DNA from: Acidobacteriota bacterium
Lineage (GTDB): Bacteria; Acidobacteriota; Terriglobia; Bryobacterales; Bryobacteraceae
NCBI GenBank assembly: GCA_029776225.1
Contig: JAKOTR010000053.1
Coordinates: 124,001 to 188,000 of the forward strand
Reading direction: 5' to 3'
Length of the DNA stretch: 64,000 nt
In this document: in pieces, positions 42,006 through 49,948 of the stretch
Numbering within the stretch: position 1 is the stretch's first letter
How the letters are laid out: each line of letters starts with the position of its first letter
Translations under genes and position numbers: made by a program
Notes under the pieces: generated by a model
The model's database searches: none
The model's input: only the letters and a program-made list of their open reading frames with translations
What the model was told of the DNA's origin: nothing

Positions 42006-44192
42006 TTACTTCGCCTTGGCCGCCTCAGCGGCGACAACGTTGAGCCGGCGTCGGCAGACGGTGGCCTCATCGGCTCTTTTGTGATCCGCAGAAGCGATTG
42101 CCTTTAGCATGTACTTCCCAGGAGTGGAGGGAAGCACCAGGGGGATATCGTAAATCTGCTGCCCGTTCGGCGGCACATAAAGAGGAATCTCCTCACGCGC
42201 CACTTCCTTGCCGCCGGCCGCTTCCACTACCAGGGCGAGTTTGCCCCTTGCCGCGCGGTATTCGTCGTTGATCACGATGATCCGGAAGTTTCGCCGCGAG
42301 CCGGCCTTCACCGACCGCTGGAAGAAATTCACGTAAACGCCGAGCGGATTGAAGGCGTGCGGCATATAGTCCGCGAAATGGGGTTCCAGCTCCAGGGTTT
42401 TTACGTCGCGGAAATTATCGGAGGTGAAGGCGCCGGGAAAACTTGCCGTAAGAAAAGTGAAATACAGGACGCCCGCCATGTTGCGGTGAGCCCGCCAGTA
42501 CTCCGTAATGGCGGCGAGCGAGTAGGCGTACTCCTCGAAGCGCTGTTGCGGTGTGGCGTCTTTCCCGAGGGCGGACGCGTAGACTTTCTCGGTGAGCGTG
42601 GTGGGCGTGCCGTCGCGATTGAGCCACAGCCACTCGTACTCGTTGATGATCTGGGCGTGCCCCTGAACTCTGGCCCCCGTGACTGCGCCGCCGCCCCTTT
42701 CGAGCTGCGTCAGATCCAGCCGCGAGCTGGTGAGATAGGGGTGCTGCTCGACCGGGTCGTCGGGTCCCGCGGGCGGGCTCCAGCCGTTTTCCCAGGGCCG
42801 GTTGGAGAGGTCGAGGTGGCGCACACTCGGGATGATTTTTTCCGCGAAGATGGGCGAAACGGTTTCGTTTTGCGCGTCCCAGATCACGACGCTGGGGTGA
42901 TTCCAGTTGTCGCGCATCCATTCGGCGTACTGCTTGACGACCTCGGCCGTATCCCACTCGTCGTGATAGGTCCAGATGAAGAACTCGTTCTGGATGAGCA
43001 GGCCCGCCTCGTCGGCAATGTCGAGCCAGAAGTCGGGCACCGGGCCGATGCAGAAGCGGAAACTGTTCCAGTGGAAGCGCTTCGGGAGTTCCACCAGCAG
43101 CTTCCGCACCCACTCCTCGCGCCAGGGGAGGTCGCCGCAGTCGGGGTCCTCAAAGAAGCGGTGGAGCGTGATGTTGGAGCCGCGCATGAAATAAACCTGG
43201 CCGTTCAGGTAGGCGCGCTTGGTGGCGCTGTCGAAGCGGAACTCGCGCATGCCAAAGCGCGTCAGCACATGGTCGCCGCCGGTGTTCGTCTCCAGTTGAT
43301 AGAGGAAAGGATTTTCGGGAGACCAGAGGACGGCTCCGGGGATCTTGATGGTCTGGGTCCAGGTTTTTTCCTCCCCGGCATCGAGGCTCACGACCGGCAT
43401 GCGGCTTTCGGCGACGATTTGCTGCTCCTTCCACGTGCGCACCCGCTGGATCAGTTCGAACAGGGCGGGCTTCGCGCCGTAGTTCCTGATGACGGTCTGC
43501 ACCACGATCTCCGACGAGCCGATGCGTGGCGCCACCTGCACGGTGCGGATCACCGGATTGTCGGAGAGCAACACGGAGACGCTGTCGTAGATGCCGGGCG
43601 TCCATTTCAGCTTTTCCAGATCGGTGCCGGCGGGGACGGTGACGGGCAAAACGGCCGGGTGAGCGCCGATGCGCACGACCAAGCGGTTCTCGCCGGTCCA
43701 ATTGATGGCCGGGGTCAGGTCGAAGTAGCCGGCGGTGAAGCACCCCAGGTGCTCGCCGATCTTTTTGCCGTTCAGCCAAACCGCCGTGCCGAACTGAGCT
43801 TTGTTGACCTTGAGGATGGCGATCTGTTTCCGTTCCGGCACGCGGAAGCTGGTGCGGTACCAGAAGTAGTTCCGCTTCTGCCTTGGGATCCCCACGGGGT
43901 GGGCTAGCGCTTCCGGTGTCGCCGGTCTCTTTACGAACGGATGGCGCAGCGATTCGCGGCTGTCGAACAGGTCCACATCCGGAAACGGCGGACGGGCGAG
44001 GTTGGCAAGGCCAGGCACCGGTCCGCGATGGCGGAACGCCGTGGGCATGTCGTCCGCGCCAATGCTCTCATCCACCTCCCACGTGCCGTCGAGGGAAACA
44101 ATCACGCGGCCGCTCGCAGCCGGCGCCGGAAACACAGCCAGGGTGGCGGCGGCCAGCAGCAGGAAATAGCGGCAAAACCCAAAACCAGCCAT
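42006..44192 (-). CDS. Glycoside hydrolase family 2 protein
   Basis: 728 residues from the ATG at 44192, with AAAGGAG 5 nt upstream; a GTG two codons earlier is an alternative. Signal peptide (about 1-27). Sugar-binding domain with FWYRTSFRVPE and WLNGKKIGEHLGCFTAGYFD, then an immunoglobulin-like domain, then a TIM barrel with YFMRGSNITLHRF, WNHPSVVIWDAQNET (Glu after Asn = acid/base) and INEYEWLW as the likely nucleophile strand. These are GH2 features; the exact specificity (galactosidase, mannosidase or other) is unknown. It lies 67 bp after the receptor gene, in the same direction. Confidence 0.85.
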   Translation of the reverse strand: MAGFGFCRYFLLLAAATLAVFPAPAASGRVIVSLDGTWEVDESIGADDMPTAFRHRGPVPGLANLARPPFPDVDLFDSRESLRHPFVKRPATPEALAHPVGIPRQKRNYFWYRTSFRVPERKQIAILKVNKAQFGTAVWLNGKKIGEHLGCFTAGYFDLTPAINWTGENRLVVRIGAHPAVLPVTVPAGTDLEKLKWTPGIYDSVSVLLSDNPVIRTVQVAPRIGSSEIVVQTVIRNYGAKPALFELIQRVRTWKEQQIVAESRMPVVSLDAGEEKTWTQTIKIPGAVLWSPENPFLYQLETNTGGDHVLTRFGMREFRFDSATKRAYLNGQVYFMRGSNITLHRFFEDPDCGDLPWREEWVRKLLVELPKRFHWNSFRFCIGPVPDFWLDIADEAGLLIQNEFFIWTYHDEWDTAEVVKQYAEWMRDNWNHPSVVIWDAQNETVSPIFAEKIIPSVRHLDLSNRPWENGWSPPAGPDDPVEQHPYLTSSRLDLTQLERGGGAVTGARVQGHAQIINEYEWLWLNRDGTPTTLTEKVYASALGKDATPQQRFEEYAYSLAAITEYWRAHRNMAGVLYFTFLTASFPGAFTSDNFRDVKTLELEPHFADYMPHAFNPLGVYVNFFQRSVKAGSRRNFRIIVINDEYRAARGKLALVVEAAGGKEVAREEIPLYVPPNGQQIYDIPLVLPSTPGKYMLKAIASADHKRADEATVCRRRLNVVAAEAAKAK

Positions 44193-44259
44193 GAACACTC
44201 CTTTCAGCCGAACAGCGGAATTTGGAATTTTTTCATCCTAACACTAGCGGGGGACGACG

Positions 44260-47200
44260 TCAGAACTCGAAGCGCAGACCCAGTTGAAGGGAGCGCGGCC
44301 CGCCCACCTGGAGCGCGGGGGCGAGGCCGCTGCTGGGGGTCCCGCTGCCGAGCATCAGGTTGAGCATGGAGGCCGGCCTGCCGAACAGGGGGCTGATGAG
44401 GAAACGCACCGGATCGCCGAAGTTGGGGTGATTCAGCGCGTTGAACGCTTCGAGGCGGAACTGAACGGCCGCGCGCTCGGAAAGTTGGAACTGGCGCCGC
44501 AGAGCGAGATCGAGCTGGTGCATGCCGAATCCGCCGATGGTGTTGCGGCCGAGGTTGCCCTGAACCAGGTCGCCGGGAGCCGAGAATGCGGCCTGGTTGA
44601 GCCGTGCGCCACCGGGCGCGTTGGGGTCGGCGATCCACACGGGCACGCCCGGGTTGAGGTCTGGCCGCACCACGTTGCTCATGTTGAGCCCGAAGGCATC
44701 GGGCCGCGTCAGCACGTCGATGGGGAAGCCTGTGCGGGCGCGAAACATGCCGTGGAGCGTCCAGCCGCGCGCAAGTCTGAACCGGGATTGCGGGAAATCG
44801 TAAGCGAACGCCGCGGCAAGCGAGTGGCGCACGTCGAAGTTCGAGGAGCCGCGGTCGCCTCTCGCACTGAAGCCCGGATGCACCAGGAGCAACGCCGAAC
44901 TCCAGGAGACGGTATCGATGGAATGCGACCAGGTATAGGACACGATGCCCTGCAATCCGCGGGCTGCCTTCCGCCGGTACTGCAACTGAAGCGCGTTGTA
45001 ATCGGACGAGCCGTGATTGGTGGCCACGGCGACCTCGACCGCCGCGATGTCCGGCCGCAGGTACACTTCGCGTCGCAGCAGCGCCCGTCCGGCCGAACCA
45101 AGATAGGAGACTGACGCTGCGCTCCCGCCGCTGAAGCCGTGTTCCAGGGTGACGTTCCACTCCACCGAGTAGGGCAGGCGCAGGCCGGGAGCAACGCCGT
45201 ATTGAATCAACACCGGCATCATGGACACCGAGCGCGCGGCGTAGGGCATTCCGAATGACATGCGCAGGCTGTTGAACGGAGCGCCATTGACCGCATCGGC
45301 CTGAGCGCTGAAGCCCGCGTCGTAATAGACGCCCGCTCCGGCGCGCAGCACCGTGCGGCCTTCCGCCGTCAACCCGTAAGCGATACCCAGCCTTGGTCCG
45401 AAATTCGCATAGCCCATCCGCCAGAGCGAGGCGCCCCGCCCCGGCACTTCGATGGCGTCGTGCGCGGTGGTGTCAGGACCGGCGGAACTCCGCACCGAGG
45501 GCGACGACGGGTTCAGTTCCCACCGCGAACCGTAAGTGACGGTGAGCCGCGGCCGCACGCGCCAGGTGTCCTGAACGAAGAACGATATGTTGCGCACGGC
45601 GGTCGAGACGCGGTCGGCTTCCGAGAATACCAGGAGCATGTCGCGATTCGCCGCCAGGTCGGCGAGGCTCTCGAATGTGACGCTGACGCTGTACGGCGGC
45701 CCTCCGCGGTGCAGCCGCAGGCGGCGGTAATCGCCTCCGAAACGGAACTGGTGCGGGCCCCGGTTCAGCGAGAACGTATTGACAACGTTGATTTGCCGCT
45801 CGCTGTTTCTGCCGGTTGCGCCAGTAATCAGCTGCCCGATGCCGGAGACCGTGAGCTGGTAGAACGATTTTTCGGGCGGCACCGCCACCGGCAGCGGAAG
45901 CCGCGAAAGATCCAACGGCACTGCCCCGCCCTCGTTGGTCGTCACCCATTCGCCGTCCACGGTGGTGTTCGTCGTGTTCACCCGCAGTTCGTTGATGAGC
46001 GACGGGGCGATCACGGCAGTCATTCCGGCGGTGATGCTTTCCGAAAGGAACACGGAGTGGTTGATCTGTGCGTAACCCGAGTCGGTTTCCGAGGGCGTCC
46101 GGCTGTAGCGAGCGAATACGTTGAGGCGCGGGCTGAAAGAATGATCGAGCCGGAAGCTGCCGGTGTCAAGCCGCGAAGGCCGCCATGCGGAGGCAGTGAG
46201 TTCCGCGAGCCCGTCGCCCAGGCTGCGTCCGTTAGGTTCGGGAAACGCGCGCAGAATCGGCTGTACGGCAGCGGGCGCCTGAAGCCGCAAGTCGTGCGAG
46301 GGCACCGGCGCGCTCCAGGTGAGCGGCTGCTTCAGGCGGAGCCCCTCGTAGGAGGCGAAGAAGAACGTGCGGTTGCGGCGCAGCGGCCCGCCGAGCACGC
46401 CTCCGAAATTGTTGTAGCGGAGAACACCCCGGCGCAGCCCGGCGGCATTGGCGAACCAGTCGTTGGCGGCGAGCGCCTCGTGGCGCAGGCTTTCGAATGC
46501 CGCACCGTGAAATTCGTTGGTGCCGGACCGGCTCGTGACGATCACCTGCGCCCCCGGCAGCCGGCCGAACTCCGGGGCAAAGCTCGAAGTGGCGATGCGG
46601 AATTCCTCAAGCGCCTCGATCGAGATCAGGTTGTGCGTGCTGCCCAGCGCCGTCATGCCGGGCAGCGAACCGCTGCTGAACTGCGCGGGAATCCCGGTGC
46701 CGCTGACGCCTGTGTTGGCGCTGATGCCGTCGAGGGTGAAGTAATTCGCGTTGGCGCGCTGGCCGTTGGCCGTGAACTGCCCAGCCTCGCCCGAAGTGGC
46801 AGGCGTCACCAGCACCCCGGGCGTCAGTTCGAGCAGCCCGACCAGGTTGCGGCCGTCCTGCGGCAGCGCCTCGATCATCTTGCGCCCCATCACCATCCCG
46901 ACCGAGCCGTCGTCGAGGTTCACCGGCGCGGGACCGCCGTCCACCGTGATCTCCTGCTCGGTGGGGCCCACTTGCAGCACGAAATCCACCTGCGCGGTCT
47001 GGGCGACTTCGAGCCGCAGGCCGAGGCGGACGATGGTCTGAAACCCCTCCTTGCGCACGGTCAGCTTGTATGTACCGGGCTGGAGCGAAGCGATGATGTA
47101 GACGCCCTCGTCGTTGGAGCGGCAGGTGCGGCGGATGCCCGTGGCCTGGTTCATCGCCGTGACAACGGCGCCGGGCACCACGGCCTCCGAAGAATCTCTG

Positions 47201-47280
47201 ATGACTCCGAAAACCTGGGCGAAATCCTGGGCTTTGAGTCCCGCCGACAGCAGAAGCAGGAGACTCGCCAGGACCCGCAT
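44260..47280 (-). CDS. Oar-like TonB-dependent receptor with carboxypeptidase-regulatory domain
   Basis: 1006 residues. Signal peptide 1-17 (ending LKAQ), regulatory-like fold (about 20-100; FGVIRDSSEAVVPGAVVTAM), plug region with MIEALPQDGRNLVGLLELTP and YFTLDGISANTG (about 135-190), then SRSGTNEFHGAAFE and a long beta barrel ending LGLRFEF with a terminal Phe. It lies one base inside the anti-sigma gene's stop (TAATG), so the two are translationally coupled. A receptor paired with its own sigma/anti-sigma genes suggests ligand-induced expression, as in FecA/SusC systems, but no N-terminal signalling (STN) domain is seen. Confidence 0.88.
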   Translation of the reverse strand: MRVLASLLLLLSAGLKAQDFAQVFGVIRDSSEAVVPGAVVTAMNQATGIRRTCRSNDEGVYIIASLQPGTYKLTVRKEGFQTIVRLGLRLEVAQTAQVDFVLQVGPTEQEITVDGGPAPVNLDDGSVGMVMGRKMIEALPQDGRNLVGLLELTPGVLVTPATSGEAGQFTANGQRANANYFTLDGISANTGVSGTGIPAQFSSGSLPGMTALGSTHNLISIEALEEFRIATSSFAPEFGRLPGAQVIVTSRSGTNEFHGAAFESLRHEALAANDWFANAAGLRRGVLRYNNFGGVLGGPLRRNRTFFFASYEGLRLKQPLTWSAPVPSHDLRLQAPAAVQPILRAFPEPNGRSLGDGLAELTASAWRPSRLDTGSFRLDHSFSPRLNVFARYSRTPSETDSGYAQINHSVFLSESITAGMTAVIAPSLINELRVNTTNTTVDGEWVTTNEGGAVPLDLSRLPLPVAVPPEKSFYQLTVSGIGQLITGATGRNSERQINVVNTFSLNRGPHQFRFGGDYRRLRLHRGGPPYSVSVTFESLADLAANRDMLLVFSEADRVSTAVRNISFFVQDTWRVRPRLTVTYGSRWELNPSSPSVRSSAGPDTTAHDAIEVPGRGASLWRMGYANFGPRLGIAYGLTAEGRTVLRAGAGVYYDAGFSAQADAVNGAPFNSLRMSFGMPYAARSVSMMPVLIQYGVAPGLRLPYSVEWNVTLEHGFSGGSAASVSYLGSAGRALLRREVYLRPDIAAVEVAVATNHGSSDYNALQLQYRRKAARGLQGIVSYTWSHSIDTVSWSSALLLVHPGFSARGDRGSSNFDVRHSLAAAFAYDFPQSRFRLARGWTLHGMFRARTGFPIDVLTRPDAFGLNMSNVVRPDLNPGVPVWIADPNAPGGARLNQAAFSAPGDLVQGNLGRNTIGGFGMHQLDLALRRQFQLSERAAVQFRLEAFNALNHPNFGDPVRFLISPLFGRPASMLNLMLGSGTPSSGLAPALQVGGPRSLQLGLRFEF

Positions 47281-48929
47281 TACGGCTGCCCTTCTTCGGC
47301 GCCCCCGTAAGCGTTCCGGTAGGCCGCGGAGAGCGCCTGAAGACGGCTCAGAGCGGCTGCAAGCTGTTGCGGAACCTGGGCGGGCGGCAGATCAGTGTTT
47401 GCGCCGGCAAGCAGGACGCTAATCAGATGGTCAGCTTGCTGGGCTGCAGCAAGGACCTGCCCGGTTGCTTCCTGCCAGCTTCCCGCCAGCGTCTCGTGCT
47501 GCGCCGGGGCGGCGGCAGCGCCAAGGGCCGCGAGCGCCGGACCCATCATTCCGGCCAGTTCGGAGATGGAGGCAGCCAGCGCCCGCGCGTGCCCGCCGCG
47601 CAGCGCCGCGAGCAGATCCAGGTCGCTCTTCGAGAGCCGGGCCTCTTCGGAAGCCGGAAAGCGCCGGGCGAGATTCTCGAGTGCGTGAGCGCGGGCGATC
47701 GCGGCGTCGCTCAGATCGAGCGCTCGGTTACTGAACTCCTCGAAGGCGAGTTGCCCGCCCACGGCGTTCTGAATTGCGGCCGCATGCGCCGGCGGGGAGA
47801 CGGCCACGGACAGGGCCGCGCCCGCGCCGCTTTCCTCTGGGCTCATGGGGCGCGGTTCCTGGAATCGCAGGCGCACCTGGGGCACGTGGGCGAGCGAGGC
47901 CCTCAACTGCTCCTGCCTCGCGGGGTCGATGCCGGTGCCGGTGACGAAGATTCCGTCCGGGCGGCGGGTGAGCTCGATCGGCTCTCCGAGGTCGGCGCCG
48001 ATCCGGTGAAGCGCCGCGAGGGCCTGCAATTCTTCGCTCGGCCCCGGCGCGGCCGGCGGTGCAGATGGCACAGGCTCGGGCGCCGCGGGAGGAGTGGCGC
48101 GCGCGATCTCATGGGCCGGCGCGGGCGGTTCGGGATCGGGCGCGGCGGCTTCGGTGATCTCCACGTAGTCGCTGTCGCGGAACTGAAAGGTGCCTTTGAC
48201 CGGGGTGAAATCGCGGGCGCGGAGCGTGATGGTGGCTTCCGCGAGGGCGCCGGCCGGGGTGGTGGTGCGTATCCGGTACAGGCTGGCGCCGCCGTCGCGC
48301 ACATTCTCCACCTCGTCGCGCTTTTCAGGAAGCTGATCGCGCCAGGAGGCGTAGGAACGCGCACTCAACGGGGCTTCCCAACTGTAGTTCGCCGAGGCAA
48401 AAAGCGCGCTCAGCGAGTCCTCACTCGCTCCGGCTTCGCGGGCGTAGACAGCGGGCCGGGTGAACGAGCGCGACCGCGTCCGCACCCGGATGTGCCGCGG
48501 GCCGCTGAAGGAGCTTTCCGAAGCAACGGCTTTCTGAAGCAGCTCCGCCGCGCTGGCTGAAGGAGTCATCCCGAAGCGGTAATACGCCAGGCAGGCCAGC
48601 AGGACGGCGGCTGCGGCGGAAATCCACCAGCGCGGAGCGTTCGCCGGCCGCATCCTCGCCCCAGCGGGCGCCTGCGCGCGGTCTTCCGCTTCCATCCGGC
48701 TGCGCAGATCGGCCCAGGGCCTCGGCGGCGGGGGCAGTTCGCTCTTGAGCGCTTCGTGGTACCGCACGTAGTCGCCGATCCCTTTTTGTAACTCCTCCAA
48801 CTGCGTGCGGCAGCTCCAGCACGCTTCCAGATGGCTGCGCACGGCCGCCGCCTTCCGCGACGGCAACTCGCCGTCCGCGAAACGCAGCAACTCGCCGCCG
48901 TCAGGATGGGGCGCATGGAATCTAGTCAC
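47280..48929 (-). CDS. Large zinc-finger anti-sigma factor
   Basis: 549 residues, far longer than a usual anti-sigma factor. The N-terminal zinc-binding anti-sigma domain is at about 1-55, with HLEACWSC giving H-x3-C-x2-C. One membrane segment (about 101-118; WISAAAAVLLACLAYYRF) follows. The periplasmic part begins SASAAELLQKAVASESSFSG and carries SYASWRDQLPEKRDEVEN, which recalls an RseB/lipoprotein-binding sensor; a Pro-rich stretch near 270-295 and an Ala-rich helical tail follow. It overlaps the sigma gene by 8 bp and the receptor gene by one. Sensor function of the long tail is inferred. Confidence 0.82.
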   Translation of the reverse strand: MTRFHAPHPDGGELLRFADGELPSRKAAAVRSHLEACWSCRTQLEELQKGIGDYVRYHEALKSELPPPPRPWADLRSRMEAEDRAQAPAGARMRPANAPRWWISAAAAVLLACLAYYRFGMTPSASAAELLQKAVASESSFSGPRHIRVRTRSRSFTRPAVYAREAGASEDSLSALFASANYSWEAPLSARSYASWRDQLPEKRDEVENVRDGGASLYRIRTTTPAGALAEATITLRARDFTPVKGTFQFRDSDYVEITEAAAPDPEPPAPAHEIARATPPAAPEPVPSAPPAAPGPSEELQALAALHRIGADLGEPIELTRRPDGIFVTGTGIDPARQEQLRASLAHVPQVRLRFQEPRPMSPEESGAGAALSVAVSPPAHAAAIQNAVGGQLAFEEFSNRALDLSDAAIARAHALENLARRFPASEEARLSKSDLDLLAALRGGHARALAASISELAGMMGPALAALGAAAAPAQHETLAGSWQEATGQVLAAAQQADHLISVLLAGANTDLPPAQVPQQLAAALSRLQALSAAYRNAYGGAEEGQP

Positions 48930-49488
48930 TGCTCGCCCTCCTTAATCTTGTGATCGCGCGGCGAAGGAACTCGCCGACCGTTGATGTGCCCACCCCGAGC
49001 ACCTCGGCGATCTCCTGGTAGCGGAGCCCCTCGGCGCGCAGGAAAAGGCAGATCTTCTGCTGCTCCGAGAGGTTTGCGACCGCGTTCCGCAACCGCGCCA
49101 TTTTTTCGCGCTCGATCAGCGCCTGCTCCGGGTTCCTGCCCGGAGCGGGAATGGAGCACTCCATCTCCGGCTCAAAGGGCAGACCGCTCTCCTGGCGCGC
49201 CCGGACGTTGAGCCCGAGGTTGTGAGCCACGCGGAATACCCAGGCCCGCGTGTTCCGGATCGCTTCGCCCTTCTTCAAAGCGACGTAAAGCCGCAGGAAG
49301 ATTTCCTGCGTGGTGTCCTGCGCCTGCGGAGGATGCAGGCCAAGCGTCAACAGGTAGCGGTAGACATCCTCGCGGGCTTCGATATACAAGCGCTCGGTTT
49401 CTTCTTGAAGCGGGTTCGCAGCGCCCTCCAAACCAAGGCTTTTTAAGGTCAGCTCTCCGATCCCGCTGTGCGCCGCCGATTCTGCCAT
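48922..49488 (-). CDS. ECF-family RNA polymerase sigma factor
   Basis: 188 residues. Region 2 has DTTQEIFLRLYVALKKGEAI and NTRAWVFRVAHNLGLN; region 4 has LSEQQKICLFLRAEGLRYQE and IAEVLGVGTSTVGEFLRRAI, an HTH. No region 3 is present, as expected for an ECF sigma. It should direct transcription of its own operon when released from the anti-sigma factor. It starts the block sigma, anti-sigma, TonB receptor, GH2, CocE. I found no clear copy of its target promoter in front of it. Confidence 0.92.
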   Translation of the reverse strand: MAESAAHSGIGELTLKSLGLEGAANPLQEETERLYIEAREDVYRYLLTLGLHPPQAQDTTQEIFLRLYVALKKGEAIRNTRAWVFRVAHNLGLNVRARQESGLPFEPEMECSIPAPGRNPEQALIEREKMARLRNAVANLSEQQKICLFLRAEGLRYQEIAEVLGVGTSTVGEFLRRAITRLRRASSD

Positions 49489-49948
49489 CGCCGTTGATAA
49501 TCTACTGCGTTCCTGGGTATAGCCTGGCCGCCCGGGACAAGCCAGGCATACACTCCGGCCTCCGTTTTCTTCTAAGACAGCCGGAAGACAATTTTAACGA
49601 CACAAAGCACTTCCTCGACACGCAACCCGGTGATTTGCAGGTGCTTGCCCAATGACGGCAGTTTCCCGGTGCGGATTTGGAGTGAGGGTGTCGTCAAAAC
49701 GGCCGGTGGAGGGTCTTAGGGGCGTCAGTGTGAACCGCCGGAGACTTTGGTTTCGGCTGGCGCCTGGTATCCAGGAAGAGGAAAATGGACGCGGGCCTCT
49801 TCAGGTTGCAACGCCGCCGGGTGGGTGGCTTACCGGGCGCGCCGACGCCGGGTCTCAGCCCGAACGCTCGGGCGCGCCGCATCGGGGGTGGTCTTCTGTT
49901 CCTTCCTGCCGGCCTCCGATGCGGCTGTCTCTTCAACGCAACCGCTCT
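49489..49948. other. Non-coding gap with an inverted repeat
   Basis: This 460-bp stretch separates the sigma gene from the convergent end of the M14 gene. GCCTGGC (49522-49528) and GCCAGGC (49541-49547) form an inverted repeat around a CCCGGG-containing loop. Short open frames between 49650 and 49950 on both strands show no protein-like features. I see no gene here. Confidence 0.45.
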
